Numbered from the stretch's first letter, positions 48,472-57,136 are shown. The stretch is DNA of 64,000 bases from Nonomuraea soli (GCF_013761175.1 NZ_JACDUR010000011.1:124001-188000), one strand, 5' to 3'. Numbers and translations: made by a program. Notes: generated by a model from the sequence alone, not told the origin.

Positions 48472-49104
48472 TCAGAAGGCGCTGATCGTGGCAGGGGCTC
48501 GTTCCGTACGGCTCAGCGCGCGGATCACCGCCGTCGGGCCATGGCGGTACACCGCGAGCTTGGCCAGCAGGTCGACCACCGGCTCGATCACCCGCGCCGG
48601 CAGCTCAGGAGTCGGAATGCCCACGCTCGCCGCCAGGTCGTCGGAATGCACGACGATCTCCATCATGCGGGTCAGCAGGAAATCGTCGAGATCGAGCGAC
48701 CAGCCCGCCCACGGCAGGAAGACCACCCGGCCGGGCTCCTGCGCGGGCACGTCCCGGGTCAGGCGTCCGAGCAGGCCGGTGACCCTGGCCGTGAGGGTCT
48801 CCGGACCCTCGGAGGCGACCTTCTCGCCGCCCTGCCGTACGCTCACGTTGCTCTCGTGATCGAGACCCGCCTGCACCCATGGCGAGCGCACGAAGTGCTG
48901 CAGCACAGGGATCAACTCGCCGCCGTTGCGGTCGGCCGCCAGCACGTCCTCGACGCGCACGAGCTGGTTGGCCAGGTGCGCCGCCAGCCCGCCCACCGAG
49001 AACTCCGTCAACGCGCTCGGCTTGTGCCAGGCGGCGGCCACCGCCGGATCGCCCAGCAACGACACCGCGGACTTCGCGGCGACCAGGTAGGACTCTCTGA
49101 TCAT
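48472..49104 (-). CDS. Maleylpyruvate isomerase/DinB-like mycothiol-dependent family protein
   Basis: A 210-residue protein of the actinobacterial DinB-fold family that uses mycothiol. The N-terminal helix pair with SVGGLAAHLANQLVRVED supplies a metal-ligand His, and MMEIVVHSDDLAASVG contains the second His of the usual HxxDL motif. ATG 49104 is chosen because AGGAGG lies nine bases upstream; an in-frame start at 49143 is less likely. Substrate unknown. Confidence 0.85.
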   Translation of the reverse strand: MIRESYLVAAKSAVSLLGDPAVAAAWHKPSALTEFSVGGLAAHLANQLVRVEDVLAADRNGGELIPVLQHFVRSPWVQAGLDHESNVSVRQGGEKVASEGPETLTARVTGLLGRLTRDVPAQEPGRVVFLPWAGWSLDLDDFLLTRMMEIVVHSDDLAASVGIPTPELPARVIEPVVDLLAKLAVYRHGPTAVIRALSRTERAPATISAF

Positions 49105-49144
49105 TCGGTCGTTCCTCCTCGTGACGTGCTCATGATGTGACATG

Positions 49145-49214
49145 CGCCGTGCCGCCCTTGTGCCGTGCCTTATTCCGTGTGCCGTGCGGTGCCGTGCCGT
49201 GTTCCGTGGGCTGT
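49145..49214. repeat. GTGCCGT-rich low-complexity stretch
   Basis: The words GTGCCGT, CCGTG and TGCCTTAT recur irregularly over about 70 bases between the stop of the PRPP synthetase gene and the DinB-like gene. It is an imperfect tandem array of 7-10 bases; no gene reads through it. Confidence 0.55.
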
Positions 49215-49217
49215 GCC

Positions 49218-50156
49218 TTATGACGTGCTGAACAGGGCGCTCACCGACTGCCCGTCGTGGATCCGGCGCATCGCCTCGGCCAGCGCGGGCGCGATCGACA
49301 ACACGGTGAGGTTGTCGCTCGGCTTGGGAACCGGCACGGTGTTGGTGCAGACGATCTCGACCACGTTCGGCTCGGCGCTCAGCCGCTCCACGGCGCCGCT
49401 CGCGAACACGCCGTGCGTGCAGGCGATGCGCACGTTCCTGGCCCCCCGCTCCCTGAGCCGGGCCAGCAGCTCGATCACCGTCGACCCCTTGGCGATCTCG
49501 TCGTCGAGGACGATCACGTCCTTTCCGGCGACGTCGCCGATCACCGAACTGATGACCACCCGGTCGTCACTGAAGCGCTGCTTGGCACCCACGGCCACCT
49601 CGACGCCCAGCATACGCGCGAAGGCCGCCGCCTCCTTGGCGTTGCCCAGGTCAGGGGAGACCACCACCGTGTTGGCCAGATCGGCCTTCTGGAAATGCGC
49701 GGCCAGCTCGTTGAGCGCGTGCAGGTTGTCGACCGGGACGCTGAAGAAGCCGTGCACCTGCGGCGAGTGCAACGTCATCGTCAGCACCCGGCTGGCACCC
49801 GCGGTAACCAGCAGATCGGCCACCAGCCGTCCGCCGATCGAGATCCGCGGAGCATCCTTCTTGTCCGACCTGGCATAGGCGTAGTGCGGCATCACCACGG
49901 TCGTCCTGGCCGCGCTCGCCCCCTTCGCGGCGTCCAGCATGAGCAGCAGCTCCACCAGATGTTCCTGCACAGGCGGGACGAGCGGCTGGATGAGGAAGAC
50001 GTCGCGCTCGCGGCAGTTGGCCTGGAGCTGGACCTCGAGACAGTCGTTGGCGAACCTGCTGACACGGACCGGATGGAGCGGGGTGCCGAGCTGGGCGCAG
50101 ATCTCCTCAGCCAGCTCGGGGTGGGCACTGCCGCTGAACACTGTGATGTCGCGCAC
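49218..50156 (-). CDS. prs: Ribose-phosphate diphosphokinase paralogue
   Basis: A 312-residue PRPP synthetase-like protein starting at GTG 50156 (AGGAAGAG is five to nine bases upstream). The ATP-binding HYAYARSDKKDAPRISIG stands for the canonical YxRQDRKD, and the PRPP loop reads VLDDEIAKGST instead of the usual VDDMIDTAGT. The segment VVSPDLGNAKEAAAFARML also differs. The fold is intact, but these changes suggest a divergent class or a special role rather than the housekeeping enzyme. It lies alone, with no purine genes nearby. Confidence 0.85.
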   Translation of the reverse strand: MRDITVFSGSAHPELAEEICAQLGTPLHPVRVSRFANDCLEVQLQANCRERDVFLIQPLVPPVQEHLVELLLMLDAAKGASAARTTVVMPHYAYARSDKKDAPRISIGGRLVADLLVTAGASRVLTMTLHSPQVHGFFSVPVDNLHALNELAAHFQKADLANTVVVSPDLGNAKEAAAFARMLGVEVAVGAKQRFSDDRVVISSVIGDVAGKDVIVLDDEIAKGSTVIELLARLRERGARNVRIACTHGVFASGAVERLSAEPNVVEIVCTNTVPVPKPSDNLTVLSIAPALAEAMRRIHDGQSVSALFSTS

Positions 50157-50228
50157 GAACTCTTCCTGACGCGGGCGGAATATCAGGGCCGTGCGCAGCC
50201 TACCCAACCCCCTTTTGGGGGCAGGTGG

Positions 50229-50882
50229 TCAGGTATGCCGGACTGTCAACCACTCCGCGCTGACAGGCTGGTATCCCAGCTTGTCCGTCAGGAACTCGGC
50301 CACCGCGGTCATGTGATACGCCCCGTACAGCACCGCCACCATCAGCGGCTGCTGCTGCTTCATCCTGTAGATCTTCCCCAGGGCGGAGATGAGCTCCCTG
50401 TCCCTGTCCTCCACGGTGATGCGGTTCCACGCCTTCGCGATGCGATTCGTGGGCTGGTCCTTGCGCGACGTGTCGTCGATGTCGGGCAGATTGCTCGGGA
50501 AGGCGACCCGGCTCAGCCACGTCACCACCGCACCCGCGTCCGAGAGAAACTCGTCGAGCTTCGAGGGAGGGGTGTCCGCGTGGAAGTGCTCGGGCCACAG
50601 GATCGGGATGCCCAAGGACTCGATGTCCATCGCGACCACCTGATCGACGAGATCGTCCAGCCGGTACTCGGCCAGGCGGCGCAGACGCTTCATCTCGGCC
50701 ATGGGGTAACCCTCGGCCACGATCAGGCCCGTGCCCTTGAGGCGGGCGGTGACCTCCTCGTAGAAGGCGGGCTCCGCGATGTGGACCATGGGGAAGAGGA
50801 CGAACTGCATGGGGGTGCCGGGTCGACGGAACGTGATGACCGACGACCTTATGCTCGTGTCGCTCGACTCGATGAACCGCAT
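50229..50882 (-). CDS. TraB/GumN-like domain protein
   Basis: A 217-residue protein. It opens MRFIESSDTSIRS, and VLFPMVHIAEPAFYEEVTARLKG with the later VAVLYGAYHMTAVAEFL resembles the first and last motifs (GxxH types) of the TraB/ChaN-like family. A conserved VAEGYPM segment follows the first strand. Such proteins are seen as pheromone-shutdown or peptidase-like factors, but bacterial roles are unclear. ATG 50882 is preferred over an upstream TTG. Function uncertain. Confidence 0.7.
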   Translation of the reverse strand: MRFIESSDTSIRSSVITFRRPGTPMQFVLFPMVHIAEPAFYEEVTARLKGTGLIVAEGYPMAEMKRLRRLAEYRLDDLVDQVVAMDIESLGIPILWPEHFHADTPPSKLDEFLSDAGAVVTWLSRVAFPSNLPDIDDTSRKDQPTNRIAKAWNRITVEDRDRELISALGKIYRMKQQQPLMVAVLYGAYHMTAVAEFLTDKLGYQPVSAEWLTVRHT

Positions 50883-51164
50883 CGAGATTGCCAACGAGCA
50901 AACGGGCTCAGTCGTTCCCGCTCTTGGAGGGTGCTCGGTGGGGCCTGCTTAACCCCTCCGCGCCGCTCGCCCCCGTTTCCGCCCGCTCGCCTCCGCCTCC
51001 GTCCGCTCGCCTGGTTCCCGTTCGTCAGCTGAGCACACTGTGCCGCCCTCCCGTGCGGCCAGCGCACGGTGGCCCGGGGCTCTGGCCGAGGGCCGGCGAG
51101 CAGGGTGCGCGGTGGATGGCACGCGAGACGGCGGCGCCAAGCGTCCCGTCGGCCGGCTGCGCCC
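50883..51164. other. Intergenic stretch without a recognisable gene
   Basis: About 280 bases between the TraB-like gene and the sigma-factor stop. It is rich in CCGCTCGCC-type words (four similar copies between 50960 and 51020). I see no supported coding region or clear terminator. Confidence 0.5.
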
Positions 51165-52067
51165 TCAAGCGGCCGCGTACTCCTGCAGCCGGGTGGAGCG
51201 CCCCGGGTGCCGGAGCTTGGACATGGTCTTGGCCTCGATCTGCCGGATCCGCTCCCGAGTCACCCCGTACACCCGCCCGATCTCGTCCAGCGTCATCGGC
51301 TCCGCCCCCGTCAGCCCGAACCGCATGGCGATCACGCCCGCCTCCCTCTCGCTCAACGTCTCCAGCAGGTCGGCGATGTCCCTGCGCAGGAACTCGGCGT
51401 CCACCGCCGTCGCCGGGTCGACGGCGGCGGTGTCCTCGATCAGGTCCCCCAGCTCGCTCCCGCTCTCCTCGCCGAGCGGTGTGTGCAGCGAGATCGGCTC
51501 CCGCCCGTAGCCCTGGATCTCGGTGACCTTCTCGGCGGTCAGTTCCGCGGCGGTCGCGAGCTCCTCCACGGTCGGTTCGCGGCCCAGTTCGACGCCCAGC
51601 TGGCGCTCGATGCGGGCGAGGCGGTTGATCTGCTCCACCATGTGGATGGGCACCCGGATGGTGCGGGCCTGGTCGGCGAGGGCGCGGCCGATGGCCTGCT
51701 TGATCCACCATGTGGCGTAGGTCGAGAACTTGAAGCCGAGCCGGTGGTCGAACTTCTCCACGGTCCGCATCAATCCCACGTTGCCCTCCTGGATGAGGTC
51801 CATGAACGCCATCCCGCGCCCGGCGTAGCGCTTGGCGATCGAGACGACCAGGCGGAGGTTGGCCTCGAGAAACCGCTGCCTGGCGCGCCGGCCGTCCTCG
51901 GCGAGCCATTCGAGGTCGGCGCGCAGGGCCGGGTCGCAGTCGGGCTGGTTGTCCAGGCGCTCCTGGGCGAAGAGCCCGGCCTCAATCTTCTCGGCCAGCA
52001 TGACTTCCTCGTCGGCGGTGAGCAGGGGGATGCGGGCGATCTGGTTGAGGTATTCAGAGATCTGCAT
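51165..52067 (-). CDS. RNA polymerase sigma factor, group 2 (HrdB-like)
   Basis: A 300-residue sigma-70 of the non-essential group 2. Region 1.2 (EYLNQIARIPLLTADEEVMLA), region 2 (RLVVSIAKRYAGRGMAFMDLIQEGNVGL and KFSTYATWWIKQAIGRAL), region 3 and region 4 (MTLDEIGRVYGVTRERIRQIEAKTMSKLRHP) are complete, while the long N-terminal extension of the principal factor is missing. It faces a TetR gene across 45 bases that contain three ACCTAAG repeats and a short dyad, so its expression is probably TetR-controlled. Confidence 0.95.
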   Translation of the reverse strand: MQISEYLNQIARIPLLTADEEVMLAEKIEAGLFAQERLDNQPDCDPALRADLEWLAEDGRRARQRFLEANLRLVVSIAKRYAGRGMAFMDLIQEGNVGLMRTVEKFDHRLGFKFSTYATWWIKQAIGRALADQARTIRVPIHMVEQINRLARIERQLGVELGREPTVEELATAAELTAEKVTEIQGYGREPISLHTPLGEESGSELGDLIEDTAAVDPATAVDAEFLRRDIADLLETLSEREAGVIAMRFGLTGAEPMTLDEIGRVYGVTRERIRQIEAKTMSKLRHPGRSTRLQEYAAA

Positions 52068-52069
52068 GG

Positions 52070-52126
52070 ACCTAAGATTATGTCGAACCTAAGTTGTTGT
52101 CAACATAATTTTATGACTAACCTAAG
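52070..52126. promoter_or_regulatory. ACCTAAG repeats and dyad between sigma factor and tetR
   Basis: ACCTAAG occurs at 52070-52076, 52087-52093 and 52120-52126. Between the second and third lies TGTTG-T-CAACA (52095-52105). The AT-rich island is only about 50 bases and separates two divergent starts (52067 and 52113); the third repeat is in the tetR coding region. Confidence 0.65.
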
Positions 52127-52727
52127 AAGCGTGAACCTGAGGGAGCAGAAGAAGCTGGAGACCCGCGAGGCCATCTCGGACGCCGCCACCCGGCTCTTCG
52201 TGGAGCAGGGCTTCGAGAAGACCACGATCGCCGAGATCGCGCACGCGGCGCGCGTGTCCAAGATGACCGTCACCAACTACTTCGCGAGGAAGGAGGACAT
52301 GGCGCTTGACCATCACGAGCAGTTCGTCGCCGGGCTGGCCGCCACGGCGGCCGCGCGGGCCGAGGGGGAGACGGTGTTCGCGGCGCTGAGGCGGAGCCTG
52401 CTGGAGGGGGTCGCGGCTCAGGACCCGATCATCGGGTTCGCGGGGCAGGAGTTCTCGCGGATGATCGCGGAGAGCCCGACGTTGGTCGCGCGGTTGCGGG
52501 ATCTGCATGAGCAGAGGGAGGAGGCGCTGGCGTGGGAGTTCGGGGAACTGGATGACGTGATGGCCCGGGCGGTGGCGGCGCAGCTGGCGGGGGCGCATCG
52601 GGTGATCTTCGCCGAGGTGCAGCGCCGTACGCTGGCGGGGGAGAGCAACGCCGAGATCGCGGCGGCGGTGGCGCAGGACGCTCGGCGGGTTTTCGACCTG
52701 CTGGAACCGTCGGTCGGGCGGTTCTAG
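52113..52727 (+). CDS. TetR family transcriptional regulator
   Basis: A 204-residue repressor. Helix-turn-helix at residues 15-60 (REAISDAATRLFVEQGFEKT, then IAEIAHAARVSKMTVTNYF). The C-terminal half is a TetR_C-type ligand domain. ATG 52113 is used; a GTG at 52131 is an alternative. Divergent from the group 2 sigma factor, which is the likely target together with itself. Confidence 0.92.
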   Translation: MTNLRSVNLREQKKLETREAISDAATRLFVEQGFEKTTIAEIAHAARVSKMTVTNYFARKEDMALDHHEQFVAGLAATAAARAEGETVFAALRRSLLEGVAAQDPIIGFAGQEFSRMIAESPTLVARLRDLHEQREEALAWEFGELDDVMARAVAAQLAGAHRVIFAEVQRRTLAGESNAEIAAAVAQDARRVFDLLEPSVGRF

Positions 52728-52830
52728 GCAGAGGGCGGTTCTATGCAGAGGGTGGGCCAGGTGGCGGGCGGTCCCGCGCTGCGGTTGGTCCTACGCTGCG
52801 GGCGGCTTCGGCCGACGCCGCGGGCGCGTC

Positions 52831-52918
52831 GGGTGCGCGGGTCGGGTGCGCGGGTCGGGTGAGTGGCGGGTCTGGTGAGTGGCGGTCGGGTGAGTGGCGG
52901 TCGGGTGAGTGGTGCGGG
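52831..52918. repeat. GC-rich minisatellite between convergent genes
   Basis: Two 13-base units (52831, 52844) are followed by a 17-base variant and three 15-base units (52874, 52889, 52904; the first two identical) of GGTGAGTGGCGGTCG type. No coding role; it separates the tetR and epimerase 3' ends. Confidence 0.8.
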
Positions 52919-52942
52919 GTGTGGTGTGCGGGTGCGTGGCAA

Positions 52943-53911
52943 TCAGACCGCCAGCTCTTCCAGCAGCCGGGCCTCCACCTCCGCGTCCAGCCCCACCCGT
53001 GGCCGGTCCGCCCGCTGCGGTGCCACGCCGCCGAGCTCCTGCAGCCACGTCCACGTGTCTCCCACCGTCTCCGCCAGAGGGCGGCACCGCACCGCCGCCT
53101 TCCGCGTGTCGAAGCCGTACACCGAGTCGTACAGCTCGCCCGGCGGCGCCCAGATCGGCAGGTCCAGCCACGGCTGTACGCCGGCGGCGAGCAGCGGCTC
53201 GGCGGGCACCCACCGCAGCACCGCCGCGGACCCCGTCACCGACACGCACGTCTCCAGCAGCTCGCCCATGGTCGCGAATCCCGGGGGCCCGATGACGCTG
53301 TACGCGCCGCCGGCGGTGGTGTCGAGGCACCATTCGGCGAGGTCGCGCACGTCGATGTACTGCAGCCCGAGCGAGGCGGGCCCGGGGGCGAGGACGTGGC
53401 CGCCGCGCGCGATGCGGGTGAGCCAGTACGGCAGGCGCCCGATGTTCTCGTACGGGCCGATGATGAGCCCGGCACGCGCGAGCACGGCCCGATCGCCGAA
53501 GGCCCGCACGACGGCGAGTTCGGCGCCGCGCTTCATCGGCGCGTAGTCGGCGTCGCCGCCGGCCGGGTCGCCGTCGATGACGGGTGCGTCCTCGGTGGAG
53601 CCGGGGGCGCTGGGGTAGGTGTACACGGACGAGCTGGAGATGTAGACGTATCGCCCGGCCCGGTCCTTCAGCAGCTCGGCGCTGTCGCGCACGGCCGAGG
53701 GCGCCCATGACCAGGTGTCGGCCACCACGTCCCAGGTGCCGGTGCGAAGCGCCGTCAGGTCGGTGAGGCGGTCGCCGCGCAGCGCCGTGACGCCCGGCGG
53801 CGGCTGGTGGGTGCCGCGGTTGAAGACGGTCACGTCGTCGCCCCGCCGCAGCGCGGTCTCGACGAGGGCGCGCCCGGCGAACTCGGTTCCCCCCAGCACA
53901 AGGAGTCGCAT
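52943..53911 (-). CDS. NAD-dependent epimerase/dehydratase family protein
   Basis: A 322-residue extended SDR. The N-terminal motif LVLGGTEFAGRALVE binds the cofactor; VYISSSSVY and the YAPMK segment (YxxxK) provide the catalytic Ser, Tyr and Lys. ATG 53911 begins MRLLVLGGTEF directly. The GGTEF rather than GATG pattern is typical of the reductase branch near isoflavone-reductase-like proteins. Substrate unknown. Confidence 0.9.
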   Translation of the reverse strand: MRLLVLGGTEFAGRALVETALRRGDDVTVFNRGTHQPPPGVTALRGDRLTDLTALRTGTWDVVADTWSWAPSAVRDSAELLKDRAGRYVYISSSSVYTYPSAPGSTEDAPVIDGDPAGGDADYAPMKRGAELAVVRAFGDRAVLARAGLIIGPYENIGRLPYWLTRIARGGHVLAPGPASLGLQYIDVRDLAEWCLDTTAGGAYSVIGPPGFATMGELLETCVSVTGSAAVLRWVPAEPLLAAGVQPWLDLPIWAPPGELYDSVYGFDTRKAAVRCRPLAETVGDTWTWLQELGGVAPQRADRPRVGLDAEVEARLLEELAV

Positions 53912-53966
53912 ATCGAGGAGTCTGTCCGATTCTCTCGCGGGAGAGGGCTGATTAAGCTCCTGGCGC

Positions 53967-54314
53967 ATGGATCTTCTACGTCTCAGCGACCAGATCGAGT
54001 CGATCTCCAGGACGTACGCCGACAGGGTCGGGATCGAGCGCGACGACGCCTGGTTCCTGCTCAAGCTCCAGGAGGAGATGGGTGAGCTCACCCAGGCCTA
54101 CCTCATGCGCACGGGCCAGGCCAGGAGCAGGGGGTTGAGCAGGGAGGAGATCGATCGCCGGTTCGGGGAGGAGGTGGCGGACGTGCTGTGTCACGTCCTG
54201 CTGCTGGCTCGCCACCATGGCGTGGACCTGGAGGGGGAGGTGGGTGCCAAATGGCTCGCCTGGCTCGGCCGTACAAAAGAAGAGGCCCGCACCGAAGTGC
54301 GGGCCTCGGAGTGA
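53967..54314 (+). CDS. MazG-like nucleotide pyrophosphohydrolase
   Basis: A 115-residue all-alpha NTP pyrophosphatase. The metal-binding pattern EExxE is seen in LQEEMGELTQAYL and the second acidic helix in EEVADVLCHVLLLA. Short single-domain members hydrolyse non-canonical or excess NTPs. The 3' end carries a perfect 11-bp hairpin within its last codons that doubles as a terminator. Confidence 0.88.
   Translation: MDLLRLSDQIESISRTYADRVGIERDDAWFLLKLQEEMGELTQAYLMRTGQARSRGLSREEIDRRFGEEVADVLCHVLLLARHHGVDLEGEVGAKWLAWLGRTKEEARTEVRASE
54282..54307. terminator. Terminator hairpin inside 3' end of mazG-like gene
   Basis: GAGGCCCGCAC (54282-54292), CGAA, GTGCGGGCCTC (54297-54307): a perfect 11-bp stem and tetraloop ending seven bases before the coding end of the MazG-like gene and 12 bases past the stop of the convergent nucleotidase gene. 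It can serve both strands. Confidence 0.75.
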
Positions 54315-54318
54315 TCCT

Positions 54319-56109
54319 TTACGGCAGGACCGTGATGTGGGTCGGGGCCGGGGGAGCCACCGGCGAGTTCGCGCCCAGGTAGGCGACGAACGCGTCGATG
54401 TCCAGCGGGCCGCTCCACAGCGACTTGTCCGTACGGCCGGCGAGCTGGGCGAAGGCGTCACCGCCGCCGACCAGGAAGTTGTTGACCGCGACCTTGATGG
54501 TCTGGGTGTCGGTCACCGCGACGCCGTCGATCTTCATGTCCGACACCTTGGAGCCCCAGGCGGCGCTCGTGGAGTAGGAGTAGGTGAAGTTCGAGGAGGG
54601 CTGCAGGATGCGGCCGGCCGCGACCTGGTTGTTAGGGCCGCCGGCGAACTGCTGCTCCAGCACGGTCTTGAGCTCGGCCCCGGTGAGGGTGATCACCTGG
54701 GTGAGGTTGTTGAACGGCTGGACCGCGAAGGCCTCGCCGTACGTCACGACGCCGTCGCCCTCGGTCCCCGACTGGGTGAAGCTGAGGTCGGTGCGCACGC
54801 CGCCGGGGTTCATGAAGGCGATCTGGGCGCCGCCCTCGGCCTTGGTGGCGGCCAGCTGGGAGTCGGCGATCAGGGTGCCGAGCGGGAACTCGCCGGAGGC
54901 GGCCGGGGCGCGGCCGATGCTGGCGGTGATGGTGCCGACCTGCTTGTTGGAGACCGGGGCGACCGCGGTCTTCCAGTCGGCGACGAGCTGGGCGATCGCG
55001 GCGTCCGGCGCGTAGAGCCTGCCGGTGTACGGGCCGTTGTTGACGGTGCCGCCCGAGTTGGTGATGTAGGCCGCGGGGGTGGCGACGACGTGGTTGTCGG
55101 CGGCGACGGAGGCGCGGTCGACGTCCTTGGTGCGCGGGTTGACCGTGAAGTCGATCTGCGTGAGCACGCGGCCGAAGGAGGAGCCCTGCGTGTAGACGCG
55201 GCGCTGGCCCTTCGGGTCGGCGGTCTCGCAGATGTAGGCCTGGTGCGAGTGGCCCATCACGACCACGTCGACGGCGGCGTCGAGGCCCTTGGCGATGACC
55301 TCGCCGGCGGTGCCGACCTTGCTCGGGCAGGCGTCGGGGCTGGCGACGGCGACGGCGTCACCCTCGTGGACCAGCGCGACCTGGACCTTGATCCCCAGTT
55401 TGGTCAGCCACTTGGAGGCGCGGTTGCCCGCCTCGACCTCATCCTGGAAGGTCAGGCCCCTGATGCCCTCGGCGGTGACGATCGTGGGGGTGGTCTTGGT
55501 GACCAGGCCGATGTAGCCGATCTTGACGCCGTTGACGACCTTGATCGTGAAGGGCGCGATCGGGTAGCGGCCGCGCTCGTCGACCACGTTGGCGGCGAGA
55601 TACTTGAAGTCGGCGCCCTCCCAGGGGCCGCCGGGGGCGGGGGCGCAGCCGTCGACCGGGTGGCAGCCGCCTTCCTGGATGCGCTTGAGCTCGGCGATGC
55701 CCTCGTCGTACTCATGGTTGCCGACACCGGAGACGTCCAGGCCGATCTGGCCGAGGATCTGCACGGTGGGCTCGTCGTGGTAGGCGGCCGAGATCAGCGG
55801 CGAGGCGCCGATCAGGTCGCCGGAGGCCACGACGCTGGTCTTGTGCGGGGCCCAGTGCTGCTTGACGGCGGTGGCCAGCGAGGCCGCGCCGCCGGTGCCC
55901 TGCACGAAAACGCCGTTCTCGTCCAGGATGCGGCCGCTGGAGCCGGTGGGGGTCTCCAGGTTGCCGTGGAAGTCGTTGATGGTCAGAAGGCGGACGGAAC
56001 CGTCCTTCTTCGGGGGCTTGGCCGCTTCTGCCGGGATGCTCGCCAGAGCGAACCCGCCCGCGGCCACGGCTCCGGCCACCGCGAGCCGGAGGAGGGTACG
56101 TGAGGTCAT
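54319..56109 (-). CDS. Secreted bifunctional 5'-nucleotidase/metallophosphatase
   Basis: A 596-residue UshA-type exported enzyme. Signal peptide with AVAGAVAAGGFALASIPAEA. The metallophosphatase half has LLTINDFHGNLE, SGDLIGASP, GNHEYDEG and VMGHSHQAY; the C-terminal 5_nucleotid_C half has FMNPGGVRTDL and a YGEAFAVQPF segment. It releases phosphate and nucleosides outside the cell, a salvage role that agrees with the PiT transporter nearby. A TAT motif is not seen, so secretion is by Sec. Confidence 0.95.
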   Translation of the reverse strand: MTSRTLLRLAVAGAVAAGGFALASIPAEAAKPPKKDGSVRLLTINDFHGNLETPTGSSGRILDENGVFVQGTGGAASLATAVKQHWAPHKTSVVASGDLIGASPLISAAYHDEPTVQILGQIGLDVSGVGNHEYDEGIAELKRIQEGGCHPVDGCAPAPGGPWEGADFKYLAANVVDERGRYPIAPFTIKVVNGVKIGYIGLVTKTTPTIVTAEGIRGLTFQDEVEAGNRASKWLTKLGIKVQVALVHEGDAVAVASPDACPSKVGTAGEVIAKGLDAAVDVVVMGHSHQAYICETADPKGQRRVYTQGSSFGRVLTQIDFTVNPRTKDVDRASVAADNHVVATPAAYITNSGGTVNNGPYTGRLYAPDAAIAQLVADWKTAVAPVSNKQVGTITASIGRAPAASGEFPLGTLIADSQLAATKAEGGAQIAFMNPGGVRTDLSFTQSGTEGDGVVTYGEAFAVQPFNNLTQVITLTGAELKTVLEQQFAGGPNNQVAAGRILQPSSNFTYSYSTSAAWGSKVSDMKIDGVAVTDTQTIKVAVNNFLVGGGDAFAQLAGRTDKSLWSGPLDIDAFVAYLGANSPVAPPAPTHITVLP

Positions 56110-56217
56110 GTGGCAGAACGTTACGGGGTGTAGCTATGCATCAAATGTCGCAAAGGTAACGATTCATCTGTCCTGCTTATGGCGTTGTTTGCCAGTCAGG
56201 CACCTAGAGTTCGAGCT

Positions 56218-57135
56218 GTGAGTGCTTCTGTGGAGATCAAGGAACGCTTGAGCGATCACGACATTGCCGAAGTCCTCGGTGTCGTGGAGGCCGCGACGGA
56301 GGCGGACGGGGTGCGCCCGCTCAACGAGCACGTCATGCTGCACCTGCGCTACGGCGGCGACGACCAGGCCCGCTCCGTGCTGCTGCGCGCCGGTTCGGAA
56401 CTGGCCGGATACGCCCACATCGACCCCACAGACGAGGTGGAGGGTCCCAGCGGGGAACTGGTGATCCACCCGTCGTTCCGCCGTCAGGGGTACGGCAGGC
56501 GGCTGCTGCGTGCCGTACTGGAGCTGACCGACGGGCGGCTGCGGCTGTGGGCGCACGGCGGCACGCCGGGGTCGGACGCGCTCGCCCTGTCGGCGGGGCT
56601 GGAGCGGGTCCGGTCGTTGTGGCAGATGCGGCGCTCGCTCTACGCCCCGCTCGCCGCCGTGCCGATGCCGGAGGGGGTGAGTGTGCGCACCTTCGTCCCG
56701 GGACAGGACGAGGAGGAGTGGCTGAAGGTGAACGCCGCCGCCTTCGCCCACCATCCGGAGCAGGGCGCGTGGACCATCGACGACGTGCGGCTCAGGGAGA
56801 GCGAGTCGTGGTTCGATCCGGCCGGCTTCTTCCTGGCCGAGCGCGACGGGCGGATGGTCGGATTCCACTGGACGAAGGTCCACGGATCCCACGATCACGG
56901 GCACGAACCCATCGGCGAGGTGTACGTGGTGGGCGTGGACCCGTCGCAGCAGGGGACCGGGCTGGGCAAGGCGCTGACCGTGGTGGGCCTGTGCCACCTG
57001 CGCTCACGCGGCCTCGCGCAGGCGATGCTCTACGTCGACGAGGACAATCCGGCCGCGATCCGGCTCTACACGGGGCTCGGCTTCAGCCGGTGGGACGTGG
57101 ACGTGATGTACGCGTCGGCTCCCTCGGAAAACTGA
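56218..57135 (+). CDS. mshD: Mycothiol synthase
   Basis: Acetylates Cys-GlcN-Ins in the last step of mycothiol synthesis. About 305 residues with two GNAT domains: the first with LVIHPSFRRQGYGRRLLRAV, the second with VYVVGVDPSQQGTGLGKALTVVG, and ending with LYVDEDNPAAIRLYTGLGF. This tandem arrangement is diagnostic. GTG 56218 is my choice of start; GTG 56230 and ATG 56179 are in frame. It ends at a strong hairpin. Mycothiol confirms an actinobacterium. Confidence 0.95.
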   Translation: MSASVEIKERLSDHDIAEVLGVVEAATEADGVRPLNEHVMLHLRYGGDDQARSVLLRAGSELAGYAHIDPTDEVEGPSGELVIHPSFRRQGYGRRLLRAVLELTDGRLRLWAHGGTPGSDALALSAGLERVRSLWQMRRSLYAPLAAVPMPEGVSVRTFVPGQDEEEWLKVNAAAFAHHPEQGAWTIDDVRLRESESWFDPAGFFLAERDGRMVGFHWTKVHGSHDHGHEPIGEVYVVGVDPSQQGTGLGKALTVVGLCHLRSRGLAQAMLYVDEDNPAAIRLYTGLGFSRWDVDVMYASAPSEN

Positions 57136-57136
57136 A

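Noticed and set aside
42376..49104. Biosynthetic gene cluster
   Set aside because: Regulator and oxidoreductases are present, but no PKS, NRPS, terpene, RiPP or other core synthase is in the window.
54217..56103. 628-codon plus-strand frame
   Set aside because: Antisense to the 5'-nucleotidase gene, which has all metallophosphatase motifs and a signal peptide.
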